A stretch of 64,000 bases of DNA from Lachnospiraceae bacterium (GTDB lineage Bacteria > Bacillota > Clostridia > Lachnospirales > Lachnospiraceae). This document shows, one piece after another, positions 8,241-17,521 of this stretch. The stretch covers positions 1 through 64,000 of the forward strand of contig JAFQQI010000120.1 in NCBI GenBank assembly GCA_017411305.1. Reading direction: 5' to 3'. The notes beneath the pieces were generated by a model. It did not search any database. It was given only the letters and a program-made list of their open reading frames with translations, and was not told the DNA's origin. Position numbers and translations under genes: made by a program. The first letter of the stretch is position 1, and each line of letters opens with the position of its first letter.

Positions 8241-9667
8241 ATACCCATTCCTTTCTTGTTTTCTTTGTTTATGCGGAGAATCGCTTCATCCGCCTTTTCC
8301 TTTATTTTTCCGTTGGTTTCTGTGAGTTCCTTCATTATCTCCTCTTTCCTTTCTTGTTTTCCTTGTAGCTGAAATTCTTTCGAGCGGAAGTCCGTGTAAA
8401 GATTCTTGAGGTCATATTTGCTCAGGAATGTATCACGCTCCAAATTTAGGGTTTTATTTCCATATATATCGGAAATGCCTTGAAAACCTTTCCTTGCAAT
8501 CCATTCCAGTTTTTCCCTGTCCGGAGAAGTTTTTGTAGGAACCTTTTTCATTTCCCTGTCATTTTTCCGCTCCTTGTAGTATTCCTGGATACAGGACGGT
8601 TTGGTCACGTCTATCCTCACACCGAATTCATTGCCTTTCTTGTCTTTCAGCATAAGGAGTTCTCCCCTTTTTAATTTTTCTACATCTGCTGGAGATAGCT
8701 GCACCCCCTTTATCCATCTTGGCAGTCTTACATCATTCGCATTGAGAGAAAGTAGGTTCCCGTTCTCCATATACCAATATCTTGAATTCTTCCCGTCCTG
8801 TTTGAATACGGTCAGTCCTTGCTCCAGTGCTTTTTTCTCCGTTTTCTTCAGGGCATTGTCTTTCATCAGCTTGTCATATAGCCCGGTTTTTTTCAGAGTG
8901 ACAAGTAAAATGATGGCTCCTGATGGTGATATGACGAGTCCGGCTGCGGCTATCAGTGCCAGTTTCTTCGCATTGGAAACCAGTTGTGAGTTCGTTGTAC
9001 CCCCAGCCCAGCTTGTAGGAATAAAGAGTTTTCCTTTCCCTGCCGTTTCCCCTTGTGCCATACGGATATAGTTCATTTCATTTTCGTCAAGGAATCTGAC
9101 GGCTTCTTCCGAATCCTCGATACATATTCCTTCCTTTGCCGTGAATTTACCCGAGATGTTGATTTTACCGTCTTTCACAGTGTAATCAATATGGTTCTTC
9201 TCCAGTTCTTTCCGTCTTTTTGCGGTATTTTCCAAAACGAAGGTGAAGTTCTTTCCGTCGGTTTTCAATGTTTCCAAGTCGGTAAGCCCTAATTCTTCCG
9301 CAGTCCTTTCGTCTATTCCGAAACTCTCAAGCTGCTGTTTTAGCAACTCGATTTTTTTTCTTTCATCCATCCTTTCCCCGATGGCATTTTCAATGTCCAC
9401 TCCGTTTTCGGCCAGTATTTTCCTGCAAGTGTTCTCAATTTCCGTTTCAACGGATTTGGATGTTTCCACGAGTTCCTTTACCTTATCGGTATCTTCACAG
9501 TAGAAAAGTTCCTTTTCAGTTTCTTCCAGAATATCGGCCAGTTCCTTCAGGTCTGCCGCTTTGAGGAATTTCTCCTTTTCTTCCTTTGAATAGTTGAAAA
9601 GGCTCTCGTCCAATTTTCCGTTCCTCATTACTATCTCGATGAGACGGTTTTCAAATTTTTCATCCAT
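8237..9667 (-). CDS. DUF3945-containing plasmid protein with membrane hairpin
   Basis: 476 residues. The N-terminal ~160 are acidic coiled coil; residues ~235-257 are hydrophobic (LALIAAAGLVISPSGAIILLV); a DUF3945-type module follows (VQLSPADVEKLKRGELLML..KKGNEFGVRID); the C-terminus is basic coiled coil. Such proteins are typical of Bacteroidetes conjugative plasmids and have no known activity. It lies between the JAB protein gene and the Toprim gene and overlaps the latter by 4 bases. Confidence 0.7.
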   Translation of the reverse strand: MDEKFENRLIEIVMRNGKLDESLFNYSKEEKEKFLKAADLKELADILEETEKELFYCEDTDKVKELVETSKSVETEIENTCRKILAENGVDIENAIGERMDERKKIELLKQQLESFGIDERTAEELGLTDLETLKTDGKNFTFVLENTAKRRKELEKNHIDYTVKDGKINISGKFTAKEGICIEDSEEAVRFLDENEMNYIRMAQGETAGKGKLFIPTSWAGGTTNSQLVSNAKKLALIAAAGLVISPSGAIILLVTLKKTGLYDKLMKDNALKKTEKKALEQGLTVFKQDGKNSRYWYMENGNLLSLNANDVRLPRWIKGVQLSPADVEKLKRGELLMLKDKKGNEFGVRIDVTKPSCIQEYYKERKNDREMKKVPTKTSPDREKLEWIARKGFQGISDIYGNKTLNLERDTFLSKYDLKNLYTDFRSKEFQLQGKQERKEEIMKELTETNGKIKEKADEAILRINKENKKGMGI

Positions 9668-9684
9668 AAGCCCAAATATTATAA

Positions 9685-11277
9685 TTATCTCTTCAATCCT
9701 CTTTCGGTCAGTTCATTTATACCTTTCGGGAAGTATTTCTCCGCCAGTTCCTCCTTTGACAGCTTTCCTTCAATGAATTTCTTCATTTCATTCTTCCTGA
9801 GTCTCTCTGCCGGTAGATAGTTCCCGTCCATCTTCACCCGTATCAAAGCCGTCCCGTCTGCAGTCGGTATGATGTCTATTTTCTGCCAGACTTTCCTGTT
9901 GTCCTCATACCCGATGAACGGTCTACGTTCATTGTTCTCAAGTATTCCTTCGTCGGATGCGGATTTCCATCCGATACCGTCCGATATGACACAGTCAGCA
10001 AGTTTGACGGTCCTTCCGCTTGCCCTGTTAACAAGTTCGTTCAGGTAGCTTGCACTCATCATCATCCTGTTCTCCGTATCTTTTCCGTAGATGATGGCAG
10101 CACATCCTCCGGCTGTGATGGTAGTATCCGCCATATAGTCAGCAATCCTTTCAAGGTTGCTTTTTGACAGTTCGCTGACCGGTATATGAAAGTTCCCGAG
10201 CACTTTCATGTTTGCGTTCAGAACAAGGAATGCATATTTTTCCCTTTCTCCGAACCGTTGGGAAGAAAGGAACATGGCCACGTCCCTGCTGCATGTTATC
10301 TGCATCATGTCAAGCAGTTTGTATTCCTTATTGAATACCATCCGGTCGAAGGAGAATACTGGAATTTCCACCATATCCTCATTCTTCTGTCTTTCATCAA
10401 ATACAAAGCAGTCCTGTATGCTGTCGCTGAATATTCCGTATGCACCGGTATCACTGTTTAGAATGATACCCGGTTGCAGCTTGTTCCCGAAAGATTCCTT
10501 CATCCGCATCCAAAGTTCCTTGTCTTCCATGGACGCAAGTACTCTTCCCGACGGATGGTTGTGAACCAGATATATTTTCTCCGGTTTGAATTTCCTGTTT
10601 GCTTTCACTGCAGCCGCTACATCCACTGCTGTCGAGAGCATGGAACCTATACCCGTTTCGAGAATGATACATTCCTTGCCTTTCGTCATGACGATGAAGG
10701 AATGTTCCGTACTCTTGCTTTCCAGTTGACGGAATATCCATGCCACATCTTCTGCATTCCGGATCCTTTCCCTTCCCATGAATGAAAAGTTTCCTTTCAG
10801 AGTGAATACCCTTTCAGCATGTGACATGTTCCCCGGCATCAGTCTCTTACCGAAATCCTCGTCAAATGCCGTCATCCGTGAAGCGGTATTTCCTTTTCTA
10901 TTCATGAACTTTGCATATTCACCTTTATGTACTTCTATGATACGGTTGATTTCTCCCGTATCGGTGACATTTCTTTTTTTCCTGTTTGCAAAGGCCGCCA
11001 TTGACACATCCGTTGACCTGTCAGGCTTGAAGTTGCCAAGGAGGAACGCAACCTGTTTGTCGCTTCTTCCCTCCATCCGTCCGGTATTCCCTATATGATA
11101 GTCCTCCAGTACAAGATTCCCGTTTTTCTTTGGGGATTCCCTATACCGGTCTATTGCTGCTGAAAGCCATTCTTTCCAAATATTTTCCCTGTCCTTTTCT
11201 TCATATATGTCAGTGACGAGTATTTCCGTTTCCGTTTTCAACAGAATTACGCCTCCGTAAAAATTTCCCTTTTCCAT
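9685..11277 (-). CDS. RadC/JAB-domain protein with shared C-terminal plasmid module
   Basis: 530 residues. A JAB/MPN+ metallopeptidase-like core is marked by VHNHPSG near residue 240, followed by the conserved Ser/Asp region of RadC-type proteins. The C-terminal ~65 residues (LIRVKMDGNYL...KEELAEKYF) match modules in HipA, the ArdC-like and the DpnD/PcfM-like proteins of this window, and the protein ends GLKR. RadC-like proteins are common in mobile-element defence and anti-defence loci; the substrate is unknown. A 33-bp piece inside it (10894-10926) is repeated exactly downstream of hipA. Confidence 0.75.
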   Translation of the reverse strand: MEKGNFYGGVILLKTETEILVTDIYEEKDRENIWKEWLSAAIDRYRESPKKNGNLVLEDYHIGNTGRMEGRSDKQVAFLLGNFKPDRSTDVSMAAFANRKKRNVTDTGEINRIIEVHKGEYAKFMNRKGNTASRMTAFDEDFGKRLMPGNMSHAERVFTLKGNFSFMGRERIRNAEDVAWIFRQLESKSTEHSFIVMTKGKECIILETGIGSMLSTAVDVAAAVKANRKFKPEKIYLVHNHPSGRVLASMEDKELWMRMKESFGNKLQPGIILNSDTGAYGIFSDSIQDCFVFDERQKNEDMVEIPVFSFDRMVFNKEYKLLDMMQITCSRDVAMFLSSQRFGEREKYAFLVLNANMKVLGNFHIPVSELSKSNLERIADYMADTTITAGGCAAIIYGKDTENRMMMSASYLNELVNRASGRTVKLADCVISDGIGWKSASDEGILENNERRPFIGYEDNRKVWQKIDIIPTADGTALIRVKMDGNYLPAERLRKNEMKKFIEGKLSKEELAEKYFPKGINELTERGLKR

Positions 11278-11290
11278 AATCGACCTTCAT

Positions 11291-12004
11291 TTATCTTTTC
11301 ATTGTCCGTCTGCCGGCTTCTTCCATTCCGGAAGACATGTCTTTCGACGGTTTTTCCTCCCTTGCTCTTTCTGTGATGGAACCGGTGATGCTATAATGAG
11401 GGATTCTGCTTCCCTCGGTAATGATGCTGCCTTCCTTTACGGTTACCTCATTGCCTATTGTCGTACCGTTTCCTATTTTTGACATACTTTCTATACGTGT
11501 CTTTTCTCCTATAAAAAGATTGTCGCCCAGTTCCGAATGTTCCTCCACCTCTGAGCTGTTGTTTATGATGCTGTATCGACCTATGGTACAATGCCCTGCT
11601 ATATGGCAGTTTTTCCCGATTTCCCCTCCTTCCTTGATGGTCACATCATTTTTCACGAAAGCATTGAAACCGACAAAAGAATCCTTCTCCATTGTCACAT
11701 TTCCCAACAGGCAGGCTTTTTCCGCAACTATCGCCATATTGCCGATTTTGCATCCGCTCCCAATATATGCACCTTTATCGATGACCGCTTCATCCCCTAT
11801 TGATGTTCCGTTTTCAATGGTGCATCCATCGCCGAGCATGGTCATATAGCCGAGTTTGACCGTTTCTCCTATGCGTATTTTCCTTTCTTCCAGTTCAGGC
11901 ATAATTTCACTGATGGAATAGAATCGTCTTTCTCTCCAGTCATTCATGTTCCCCTCCTGGAGATACACTACGTTCCTTCTTGTATTTTCATCGTTTCTTT
12001 CCAT
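11291..12004 (-). CDS. Left-handed beta-helix (hexapeptide repeat) protein
   Basis: 237 residues from ATG 12004, one base after the stop of the preceding gene; a TTG start 21 bases upstream is judged less likely. More than 15 hexapeptide-like turns of [LIV]-G-x-x-x-x form run from residue ~40 to ~205 (IGDEAVIDKGAYIGSGCKIG). Most relatives are acyltransferases or gamma-carbonic anhydrases; here no clear catalytic His is assignable, so it may be purely structural. The tail is basic (RRTMKR). Unusual in a conjugative operon. Confidence 0.75.
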   Translation of the reverse strand: MERNDENTRRNVVYLQEGNMNDWRERRFYSISEIMPELEERKIRIGETVKLGYMTMLGDGCTIENGTSIGDEAVIDKGAYIGSGCKIGNMAIVAEKACLLGNVTMEKDSFVGFNAFVKNDVTIKEGGEIGKNCHIAGHCTIGRYSIINNSSEVEEHSELGDNLFIGEKTRIESMSKIGNGTTIGNEVTVKEGSIITEGSRIPHYSITGSITERAREEKPSKDMSSGMEEAGRRTMKR

Positions 12005-12005
12005 C

Positions 12006-13160
12006 CTATCTTTTGTGGGAAACAACCCTTTCCCTATTGTTCGTCAGTTCTGATTCGAAATATTTTGCGGCAAGCAATATCTTGTCCTTTCCTCCGAGCA
12101 TTTCTTCCTTGTCCTTTTCGGTCATTTTGCAGCCCAGTGTCGCTTTTCCGTCCAGAAAGCATCTTATGTTGATTTTTCCGTCCGATGACGGATAGAATCT
12201 CACATTTTCGATTCTCTTGTACAGGGGCTTTTCCTTATGGATTGAAAGGATGGATGAAAGTCTTTTCTCCTCCCCTTTCCGTATATCCATTCCTTTGATT
12301 ATTTCCATCACTTCCCGGTACGGGACATTTTCTATCTGGAGATTGTCAAGCATGTCCGTCCTTAACGGAACCTTTACCCTTACCCCCTTCATGTCTTCAT
12401 TTCCGTTCAGCATGACCGTAGCGGCATTCACATCCGACGGGTATCCCCTGTTCCCGAGCATATTGCTGTAATAGGTATGTGAATCCGCGAATATTAGGGA
12501 ATAGTCTTTTGGAAGCAATGCCAGTGATGCTTTAAGTTCCCCGTATTGAACCAGTAAATCATTGTTGAAGTCGTCCAATAATCCGTCAAATTCCCGTTCC
12601 TCTTCATTTTGTGATTCACATTGCTCCATTTTAACAAGATGTGCAATGCTTTCTTTGGCAAGGTTTATTTCCACTCCTTCAGGGAACAATGAAAGTAATC
12701 TTTCAGTTACGTCATTATTGTCGTAGAGGATGACTTCCTTCCCCTTTTCAATCGTTTCCAATTCCGCTTTCGGATATTTCCTGATGATTCTATCGAGGTA
12801 GTCATCGCCCGAAAGGACAAGTTCACACCTTCTGACCATTTCTTCCGCTATAACCTTTGCTTCATTCTCCCCGGAAGCGGAGATGTCCACCTTTTTCTGT
12901 AGAACTTCAATGACGGAGAACAGATGTTCCTTTTCACCCGACAACTTCTTTGGCAAGGTCTGTTCAGTCAAGTAGAAGAAGTTTTCATTCTCCGCTGTGA
13001 AATTCCTTTCAATGAAATCACCGTCATCAAGTACAATTTCTTCTTTTTGTATGCGTTCATCAAGGATTCTTTCCGCTTCCGTACTGTTTTCCGCTTTGAT
13101 GGAAATGTCCCTTGCAAGAAGTTCCGTTACGGTTATCTGATAAAACTTGTTTTCCTTCAT
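12006..13160 (-). CDS. Tandem DpnD/PcfM-like domain protein
   Basis: 384 residues. Two copies of a ~55-residue unit occur at 5-58 and 80-130 (YQITVTELLARDISIKAEN...EIVLDDGDFIERNF; HLFSVIEVLQKKVDISASG...ELVLSGDDYLDRII), which match the DpnD/PcfM pattern of small proteins found with conjugation and restriction genes. An acidic middle follows. The last ~65 residues carry the plasmid C-terminal module (NIRCFLDG...LAAKYFESEL), ending SHKR. The role is unknown; I infer a recipient-side or regulatory function from the neighbours. Confidence 0.65.
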   Translation of the reverse strand: MKENKFYQITVTELLARDISIKAENSTEAERILDERIQKEEIVLDDGDFIERNFTAENENFFYLTEQTLPKKLSGEKEHLFSVIEVLQKKVDISASGENEAKVIAEEMVRRCELVLSGDDYLDRIIRKYPKAELETIEKGKEVILYDNNDVTERLLSLFPEGVEINLAKESIAHLVKMEQCESQNEEEREFDGLLDDFNNDLLVQYGELKASLALLPKDYSLIFADSHTYYSNMLGNRGYPSDVNAATVMLNGNEDMKGVRVKVPLRTDMLDNLQIENVPYREVMEIIKGMDIRKGEEKRLSSILSIHKEKPLYKRIENVRFYPSSDGKINIRCFLDGKATLGCKMTEKDKEEMLGGKDKILLAAKYFESELTNNRERVVSHKR

Positions 13161-13205
13161 GTTTCCGTTTTTGTACAGGGGGCGGAATTCCGTCCCCTGC
13201 CGGTT

Positions 13206-15809
13206 TTATCTTGAAATTCCTTTCTTCACTTCCTGTTTCTGCCCATCCAGCTCGTTCTTGAAATATTTTGCCGCCAGTTCCGCTTTACGCATTTCCTTGT
13301 CTTCCGGCGACATTTCCTTGAATCCCTCAAAGAAGGCTCTTGTATGTTGCGGTCTTACTCTTGTACCGGTCATCTGCACGCCGTCGATCTTGCAGCGGAC
13401 AGCATAGGTCTTTCCGTCCTGCATCTTGTACACGCTTGTATCGGTAATCCTTGCTTTTGTTTCCGGTGTTATTTTGGGCAGCGGTTTCGGGAAATAGAGT
13501 GCCTTCAGCTGTTCCCTTCGTTTGTTGACCTCATCTATACCCTGTCCTTTCAAACCTTCGAAATACTGTTTCGTGTCTTCGTCGGACATCTGGCGAGTCT
13601 TGCTTCGTACACCGTTTTCTACAAAATAGACACCATATTTTCCATTGTCCATCTTATAGACGTTGATACCGTCCTTCATTTCTTTCTTAGATTCATTTTT
13701 TTCTTCCATATCCATATCTGTTTTAGAGTTAGAAATTCCATTTTCCTTTTGTATTGCAGCCATTCTGTCCTCTTTTTCCTTCAGCATCCTTGCTGCATAG
13801 TCTTCCAGTTCTTCTTCCGTCAGCCATTGCGGCTTTTCATCCAGGCTGTACCAGAATCCTTTCATAGCCTGTATCTGTTCTTCTACATTTTTTGCCCACA
13901 GCTGTTCTTCGGATCCGTGATTTTCAAGATAATATTTGCAGTCCTCCACCATTCTTCCGAGAAGCATGTAACTATGCCGGACATCTCTTTCATCCATCAC
14001 AGTTTTTTCCTGTATTTCCCCTCTTTCCATGGTTTTGTTCTTTTCGTATTCCTCGATGTCCATATATTTTTCAGGTTCATCGGAAATGATAGTCCTCCCA
14101 GAACATACATAATGTTTGCCATCTACCGTTTCCAACGAATATCTCTGTTCTGTACCGGAAACGGGATTAAGTTCGATTTTGCTTGGAGGATTCAAAGGAT
14201 CCAATGCCAGTTTACCGTCATCTGCAAGCAGGTTACCGGTTCTTGCGGTTTCTTCTATCCTTGCCTTGTTCTCCGGTGTGAACTCCTTGTATATGGTAAC
14301 TTGTCTGTCGCATGATATATGTCCCTTGTATTCGAGATCGCCCTCTTCCCAAAAGGAAATTCCGTTTCCGAGATAAGCGGAATGGAGCTTCTTCCCTTGT
14401 TCCGTCGATACATTCCTCCTCAGTTCTGCAGGCGGAAGATCGCATATGGCCACTTTCTCTCCTGCACGCACCAGTTTCGGCAGGAAAGTATCAAGCATCT
14501 CAGCCGGGAACGATGCGTAGGGTATCTTCCTTTCATCCCCGAATTCCCTGTTGCTACGTATGATACCGAGCAGCTCTGCACATCTTATTGCATCCGCGTT
14601 GAAAACCTCATACACTTTCGTGTTCCTGAAAAGCAATATGGCGTTCGGGAAGCGTTTCTTCAGCGTTTCAAAGGAAAGCCGGTCCGTATTGTCATTGTCG
14701 CTTCCTGCTGTCCTTCTTGCAACTGCATCCTTGATGCTGAAATTCTCCAGCTCGGAAACTGAAGGAATACGTCTGGCGTTCTCTTCATTCCTCCTTTCTA
14801 TGAATTCGCCTATATTCTTTATGGTGTTTTCCTTAATTTTTTCCCTTACTTCCTGGTTGCATACATTTTCCTGTATCAAGTTTGCCGCCTTGGAGACATC
14901 TCCGAGTATGCTCATGATGAATTGCGGTTGTTCCTTCAGCGTGTCTATCCATGATTGCAGATAGGCGACATTGTTATCCTGTATGGTGGAAGTCAGCCCC
15001 ATAACATTCATGCTCAATGCCGCCGTCAATTCTGCAACCAGTTCTTCCCTTGCATAGCCTTTATCCCCGAAGGTATTGTTCATTTCCCTGTTCAACCTTT
15101 GCTCCGAACCGGTGGAATGGGCCATTTCATGAAGTAATGTCCCATAGAATTCCTCCCCGTCCTTGAATTGTTGTTTCAAAGGTATGGTGATGCTGTCTTT
15201 GGAAATACTATAGAATGCACTGTTGGATTTTGTCACGTTCACGGGACATATCCATGAATTGTTCTCCAGCATATAGTCCAGTTCCGGGCATACGGTTATA
15301 CCTTCATTGTTGACAAGTTTTGAAAGATTGAATCTTTCCTTTATTTTCTCCCACCTTTCCGGTTTCACTTCCGGGAGCGTTGTCTGTTCCACATTGAAGA
15401 CGTTGAAGTATTTGATGAACGGTACAACCTTATACCGTTCTTTCTCCGAATCAGAAAGTTTTCTGTAATCATCTATACTTATCCTTTCTCCGGATTCTCT
15501 GTCTTTTACTGAAAAGTTCCAGAAATGCACAGGAAAGGATGTTTCTCCTTTCTTTACGGAAACGCCTTCCTCCATTGCTTGCTTGAATGTCATATATACG
15601 GGTGTGGTATATTTCTTTTCTTCCTGCAACATGAGCAGCATAAGGCTGTTCCAGCCGCCATATGCTCTTCCGTTCAAGTTTTCAGGGAGTGCGGCAGCCG
15701 TACAGTTCAGCCAAGGCTGTTTCCAGTCAAGAGCCATGCTTTCCATTTTCCTTATCATCATTTCCGCAAATACGGTGATGTTCTTGTCTTCAATTCTGGA
15801 ATTCTTCAT
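13206..15809 (-). CDS. ArdC-like antirestriction protein with zincin domain
   Basis: 867 residues. Residues 1-~130 match the ArdC N-terminal ssDNA-binding domain (WKQPW...LNGRAYGGWNSLML...YMTFKQA). A zincin metallopeptidase-like domain follows with HEMAHSTG near residue 230 (HExxH) and YAREELVAELTAA. The C-terminal half has low-complexity charged linkers and two copies of the plasmid module (VYKMDNGKYGVYF...QYFEG; VRCKIDGVQM...ELAAKYFKNEL). ArdC proteins protect entering DNA from restriction, and IncW ArdC is related to a transported primase domain. It is the second gene of the operon. Confidence 0.85.
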   Translation of the reverse strand: MKNSRIEDKNITVFAEMMIRKMESMALDWKQPWLNCTAAALPENLNGRAYGGWNSLMLLMLQEEKKYTTPVYMTFKQAMEEGVSVKKGETSFPVHFWNFSVKDRESGERISIDDYRKLSDSEKERYKVVPFIKYFNVFNVEQTTLPEVKPERWEKIKERFNLSKLVNNEGITVCPELDYMLENNSWICPVNVTKSNSAFYSISKDSITIPLKQQFKDGEEFYGTLLHEMAHSTGSEQRLNREMNNTFGDKGYAREELVAELTAALSMNVMGLTSTIQDNNVAYLQSWIDTLKEQPQFIMSILGDVSKAANLIQENVCNQEVREKIKENTIKNIGEFIERRNEENARRIPSVSELENFSIKDAVARRTAGSDNDNTDRLSFETLKKRFPNAILLFRNTKVYEVFNADAIRCAELLGIIRSNREFGDERKIPYASFPAEMLDTFLPKLVRAGEKVAICDLPPAELRRNVSTEQGKKLHSAYLGNGISFWEEGDLEYKGHISCDRQVTIYKEFTPENKARIEETARTGNLLADDGKLALDPLNPPSKIELNPVSGTEQRYSLETVDGKHYVCSGRTIISDEPEKYMDIEEYEKNKTMERGEIQEKTVMDERDVRHSYMLLGRMVEDCKYYLENHGSEEQLWAKNVEEQIQAMKGFWYSLDEKPQWLTEEELEDYAARMLKEKEDRMAAIQKENGISNSKTDMDMEEKNESKKEMKDGINVYKMDNGKYGVYFVENGVRSKTRQMSDEDTKQYFEGLKGQGIDEVNKRREQLKALYFPKPLPKITPETKARITDTSVYKMQDGKTYAVRCKIDGVQMTGTRVRPQHTRAFFEGFKEMSPEDKEMRKAELAAKYFKNELDGQKQEVKKGISR

Positions 15810-15831
15810 GATAAATACATTTTCCCGTCAT

Positions 15832-16566
15832 TTAAAAGGTTCTTCCCCTTGAATAACCTTTTCCTCTTTCCTGTTCCCTTTCCCTTTCCATTTCTTTCCG
15901 GTATTCCCATCCGTTTTCGGAGGTCTGCCAATATCCTGTTGCACCCGGTGTTATTCTGTCCCATTCAACCAGTTTCTTAATTCTCCATTCGTCAAGGTCA
16001 CCTTTGATGACCTTGAATCCTGTACGGTCATTGAGATCTACACCAACTGTTACGGTCGTATCTTCCATATGGATTTCGACAGGTTCCCCGTTCCGTAAGC
16101 GTTCTTTCTGTTCTCCACCGATCACTGCTTCCCCTATGGCATCAGGTATATGTATTTCACTTGCCTTTACATGCATGACAGTGTTCGTTTCCTTGTCAAG
16201 CTGGAGGTAGCACCGTTCCGTCCCGTTCCCTCTGTCTATGGATTTAACTATGGTTTGGTTGTCTTTAAGTTTTCCCAGTTCCTTCTCTGTCAATGAAAAG
16301 TCATTTCTTATTTCCTTCATTGAAGGGAATATTCGTAGTGCGGTCGTACCGTCCGCATTCCTGTGGAGCTTAACTTTTGCAGGAAGGGAATAAATCTTCC
16401 CGTTCTTGCCTTCAATACTGAGTTTCATCAATGGAGACAATCTGCCTGTAAGTAGATTGTCCAATGCTTTCTTTGGCAGATCAAGGAAAGCTTCTTTCGC
16501 TATGCCGTATTGTTCCAGCTCTCCGAATGGTATTTCTTTTGCCTTAAACAAGTTTTTCATATTCAT
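15832..16566 (-). CDS. DUF4099/DUF3945 plasmid protein
   Basis: 244 residues. It opens with a DUF4099-like segment (IPFGELEQYGIAKEAFLDLPKKALDNLLTGRLS) and continues with a DUF3945-like segment (SLTEKELGKLKDNQTIVKSI...RCYLQLDKETN). The C-terminal 25 residues are Arg/Glu-rich. Proteins of this pair of families are frequent first genes in Bacteroidetes plasmid operons; function unknown. It starts the 16.6-5 kb leftward operon, under a promoter whose -7 box overlaps that of the divergent M23 gene. Confidence 0.75.
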   Translation of the reverse strand: MNMKNLFKAKEIPFGELEQYGIAKEAFLDLPKKALDNLLTGRLSPLMKLSIEGKNGKIYSLPAKVKLHRNADGTTALRIFPSMKEIRNDFSLTEKELGKLKDNQTIVKSIDRGNGTERCYLQLDKETNTVMHVKASEIHIPDAIGEAVIGGEQKERLRNGEPVEIHMEDTTVTVGVDLNDRTGFKVIKGDLDEWRIKKLVEWDRITPGATGYWQTSENGWEYRKEMEREREQERGKGYSRGRTF

Positions 16567-16582
16567 AAAAAGAATAAAATGA

Positions 16583-16603
16583 TTATCTTTGCAGCAAAGA
16601 TAA
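16583..16603. promoter_or_regulatory. Palindromic overlapping divergent -7 elements
   Basis: A perfect 21-bp palindrome: TTATCTTTGC, a single A, then GCAAAGATAA. Each arm is a TAnnTTTG -7 element, one facing the M23 gene and one facing the DUF4099 gene, so the two promoters overlap head to head. No convincing TTTG -33 was seen on either side at 20 bp. Confidence 0.65.
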
Positions 16604-16620
16604 GTCTAAATATTCATTAT

Positions 16621-17313
16621 ATGAAACAAAAGAGAATTGTTTTTTTGCTGTTTTTTTCACTGATTCTTGTAAACCGTCTGCCAGCACAGTTTTATACGGT
16701 CAAGAAAAAAAAGGACGCTGTCCGCGTTTATTCATCAGGTGAAATATCTGATGACAAGGTATTCAACCATATGACGGAATCCATCCGTAAAAATCCACTT
16801 TCGGATACCCTGTCATCCCGTCATTCCTCCGCTTTGGAAGAACTCATGAATAACAGGCTTCTGTTTTCTTCCCCGCTGGAGAATGATACGCTTATTGTTA
16901 CTTCACATTATGGCCACCGTCCGGATCCCTTTAGCGGAAAGCTTAAGTTTCATACGGGAACGGATTATCTTACTTTTTCTGAAAATGTGTATGCCATGAT
17001 GCCAGGACGTATAAAATCTGTCGGTTACAAGAGGAAATTGGGAAATTATATTGAAATAGAACATGGTGATTTCACCGTACTTTATGGACATCTCTATACT
17101 GTCATAGGAAGAAAAGGGGATTCCTTGGATGCCGGACAGTCTGTTGGAATATCGGGAAGTACCGGTCGCAGTACCGGAGAGCATCTTCATATTGAGGTAA
17201 AATACAAGGGGAAGCGGATGAATCCGCATCCTTTTGTACTCTATATCTGTAATTACGTGAAATACTTGAGGAACGCCATTTCCGTATCCGGTACGGATTC
17301 GGGAAAGCCGTAG
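16621..17313 (+). CDS. Secreted M23 (LytM-type) peptidoglycan peptidase
   Basis: 230 residues from ATG 16621; an upstream in-frame start lies before the promoter and is rejected. A signal peptide (VFLLFFSLILVNRLPAQ) leads to a LytM domain with the zinc motif HTGTD (HxxxD) and HLHIEV (HxH), and SHYGHRPDPFSG typical of M23. It likely opens peptidoglycan for assembly of the transfer channel, as VirB1-type hydrolases do. It is the only rightward gene in the first 25 kb and ends at a terminator (17339-17378). Confidence 0.85.
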   Translation: MKQKRIVFLLFFSLILVNRLPAQFYTVKKKKDAVRVYSSGEISDDKVFNHMTESIRKNPLSDTLSSRHSSALEELMNNRLLFSSPLENDTLIVTSHYGHRPDPFSGKLKFHTGTDYLTFSENVYAMMPGRIKSVGYKRKLGNYIEIEHGDFTVLYGHLYTVIGRKGDSLDAGQSVGISGSTGRSTGEHLHIEVKYKGKRMNPHPFVLYICNYVKYLRNAISVSGTDSGKP

Positions 17314-17338
17314 AATCATTGAAAAGCTTGTGTAATGG

Positions 17339-17378
17339 GAATCCCCTGTATCAGCATTTATGCCGATGCAGGGGATTC
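17339..17378 (+). terminator. Intrinsic terminator after the M23 gene
   Basis: A 10-bp perfect stem (17339-17348 with 17369-17378) with a 20-base loop lies 25 bases after the stop codon. The short T-run is imperfect. The remaining bases up to 17521 hold no supported gene. Confidence 0.6.
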
Positions 17379-17521
17379 TTATTATGCGATTATAAGAGAT
17401 TCTACCAACAGTAGGGAAATGATTTTGTCAGGTGGGTGTACGCATCCCCTTTTCATCAGCATTCATGCCGTTGCAAAGGGGATATGTGCATTCGCCGTCC
17501 TTATTCTTCTTTTCCCGTTAT

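Noticed and set aside
7677-8372. 231-codon frame on the plus strand
   Set aside because: Opposite the Toprim gene, which has clear domains; hydrophobic Phe/Ser-rich translation typical of a shadow.
13344-14315. 323-codon frame on the plus strand
   Set aside because: It lies wholly opposite the ArdC-like gene, has Phe/His/Cys-rich composition typical of an antisense frame, and no leader.
16510-16620. N-terminal extension of the M23 peptidase
   Set aside because: It would start inside the DUF4099 gene and before the promoter; the ATG at 16621 gives a normal signal peptide.
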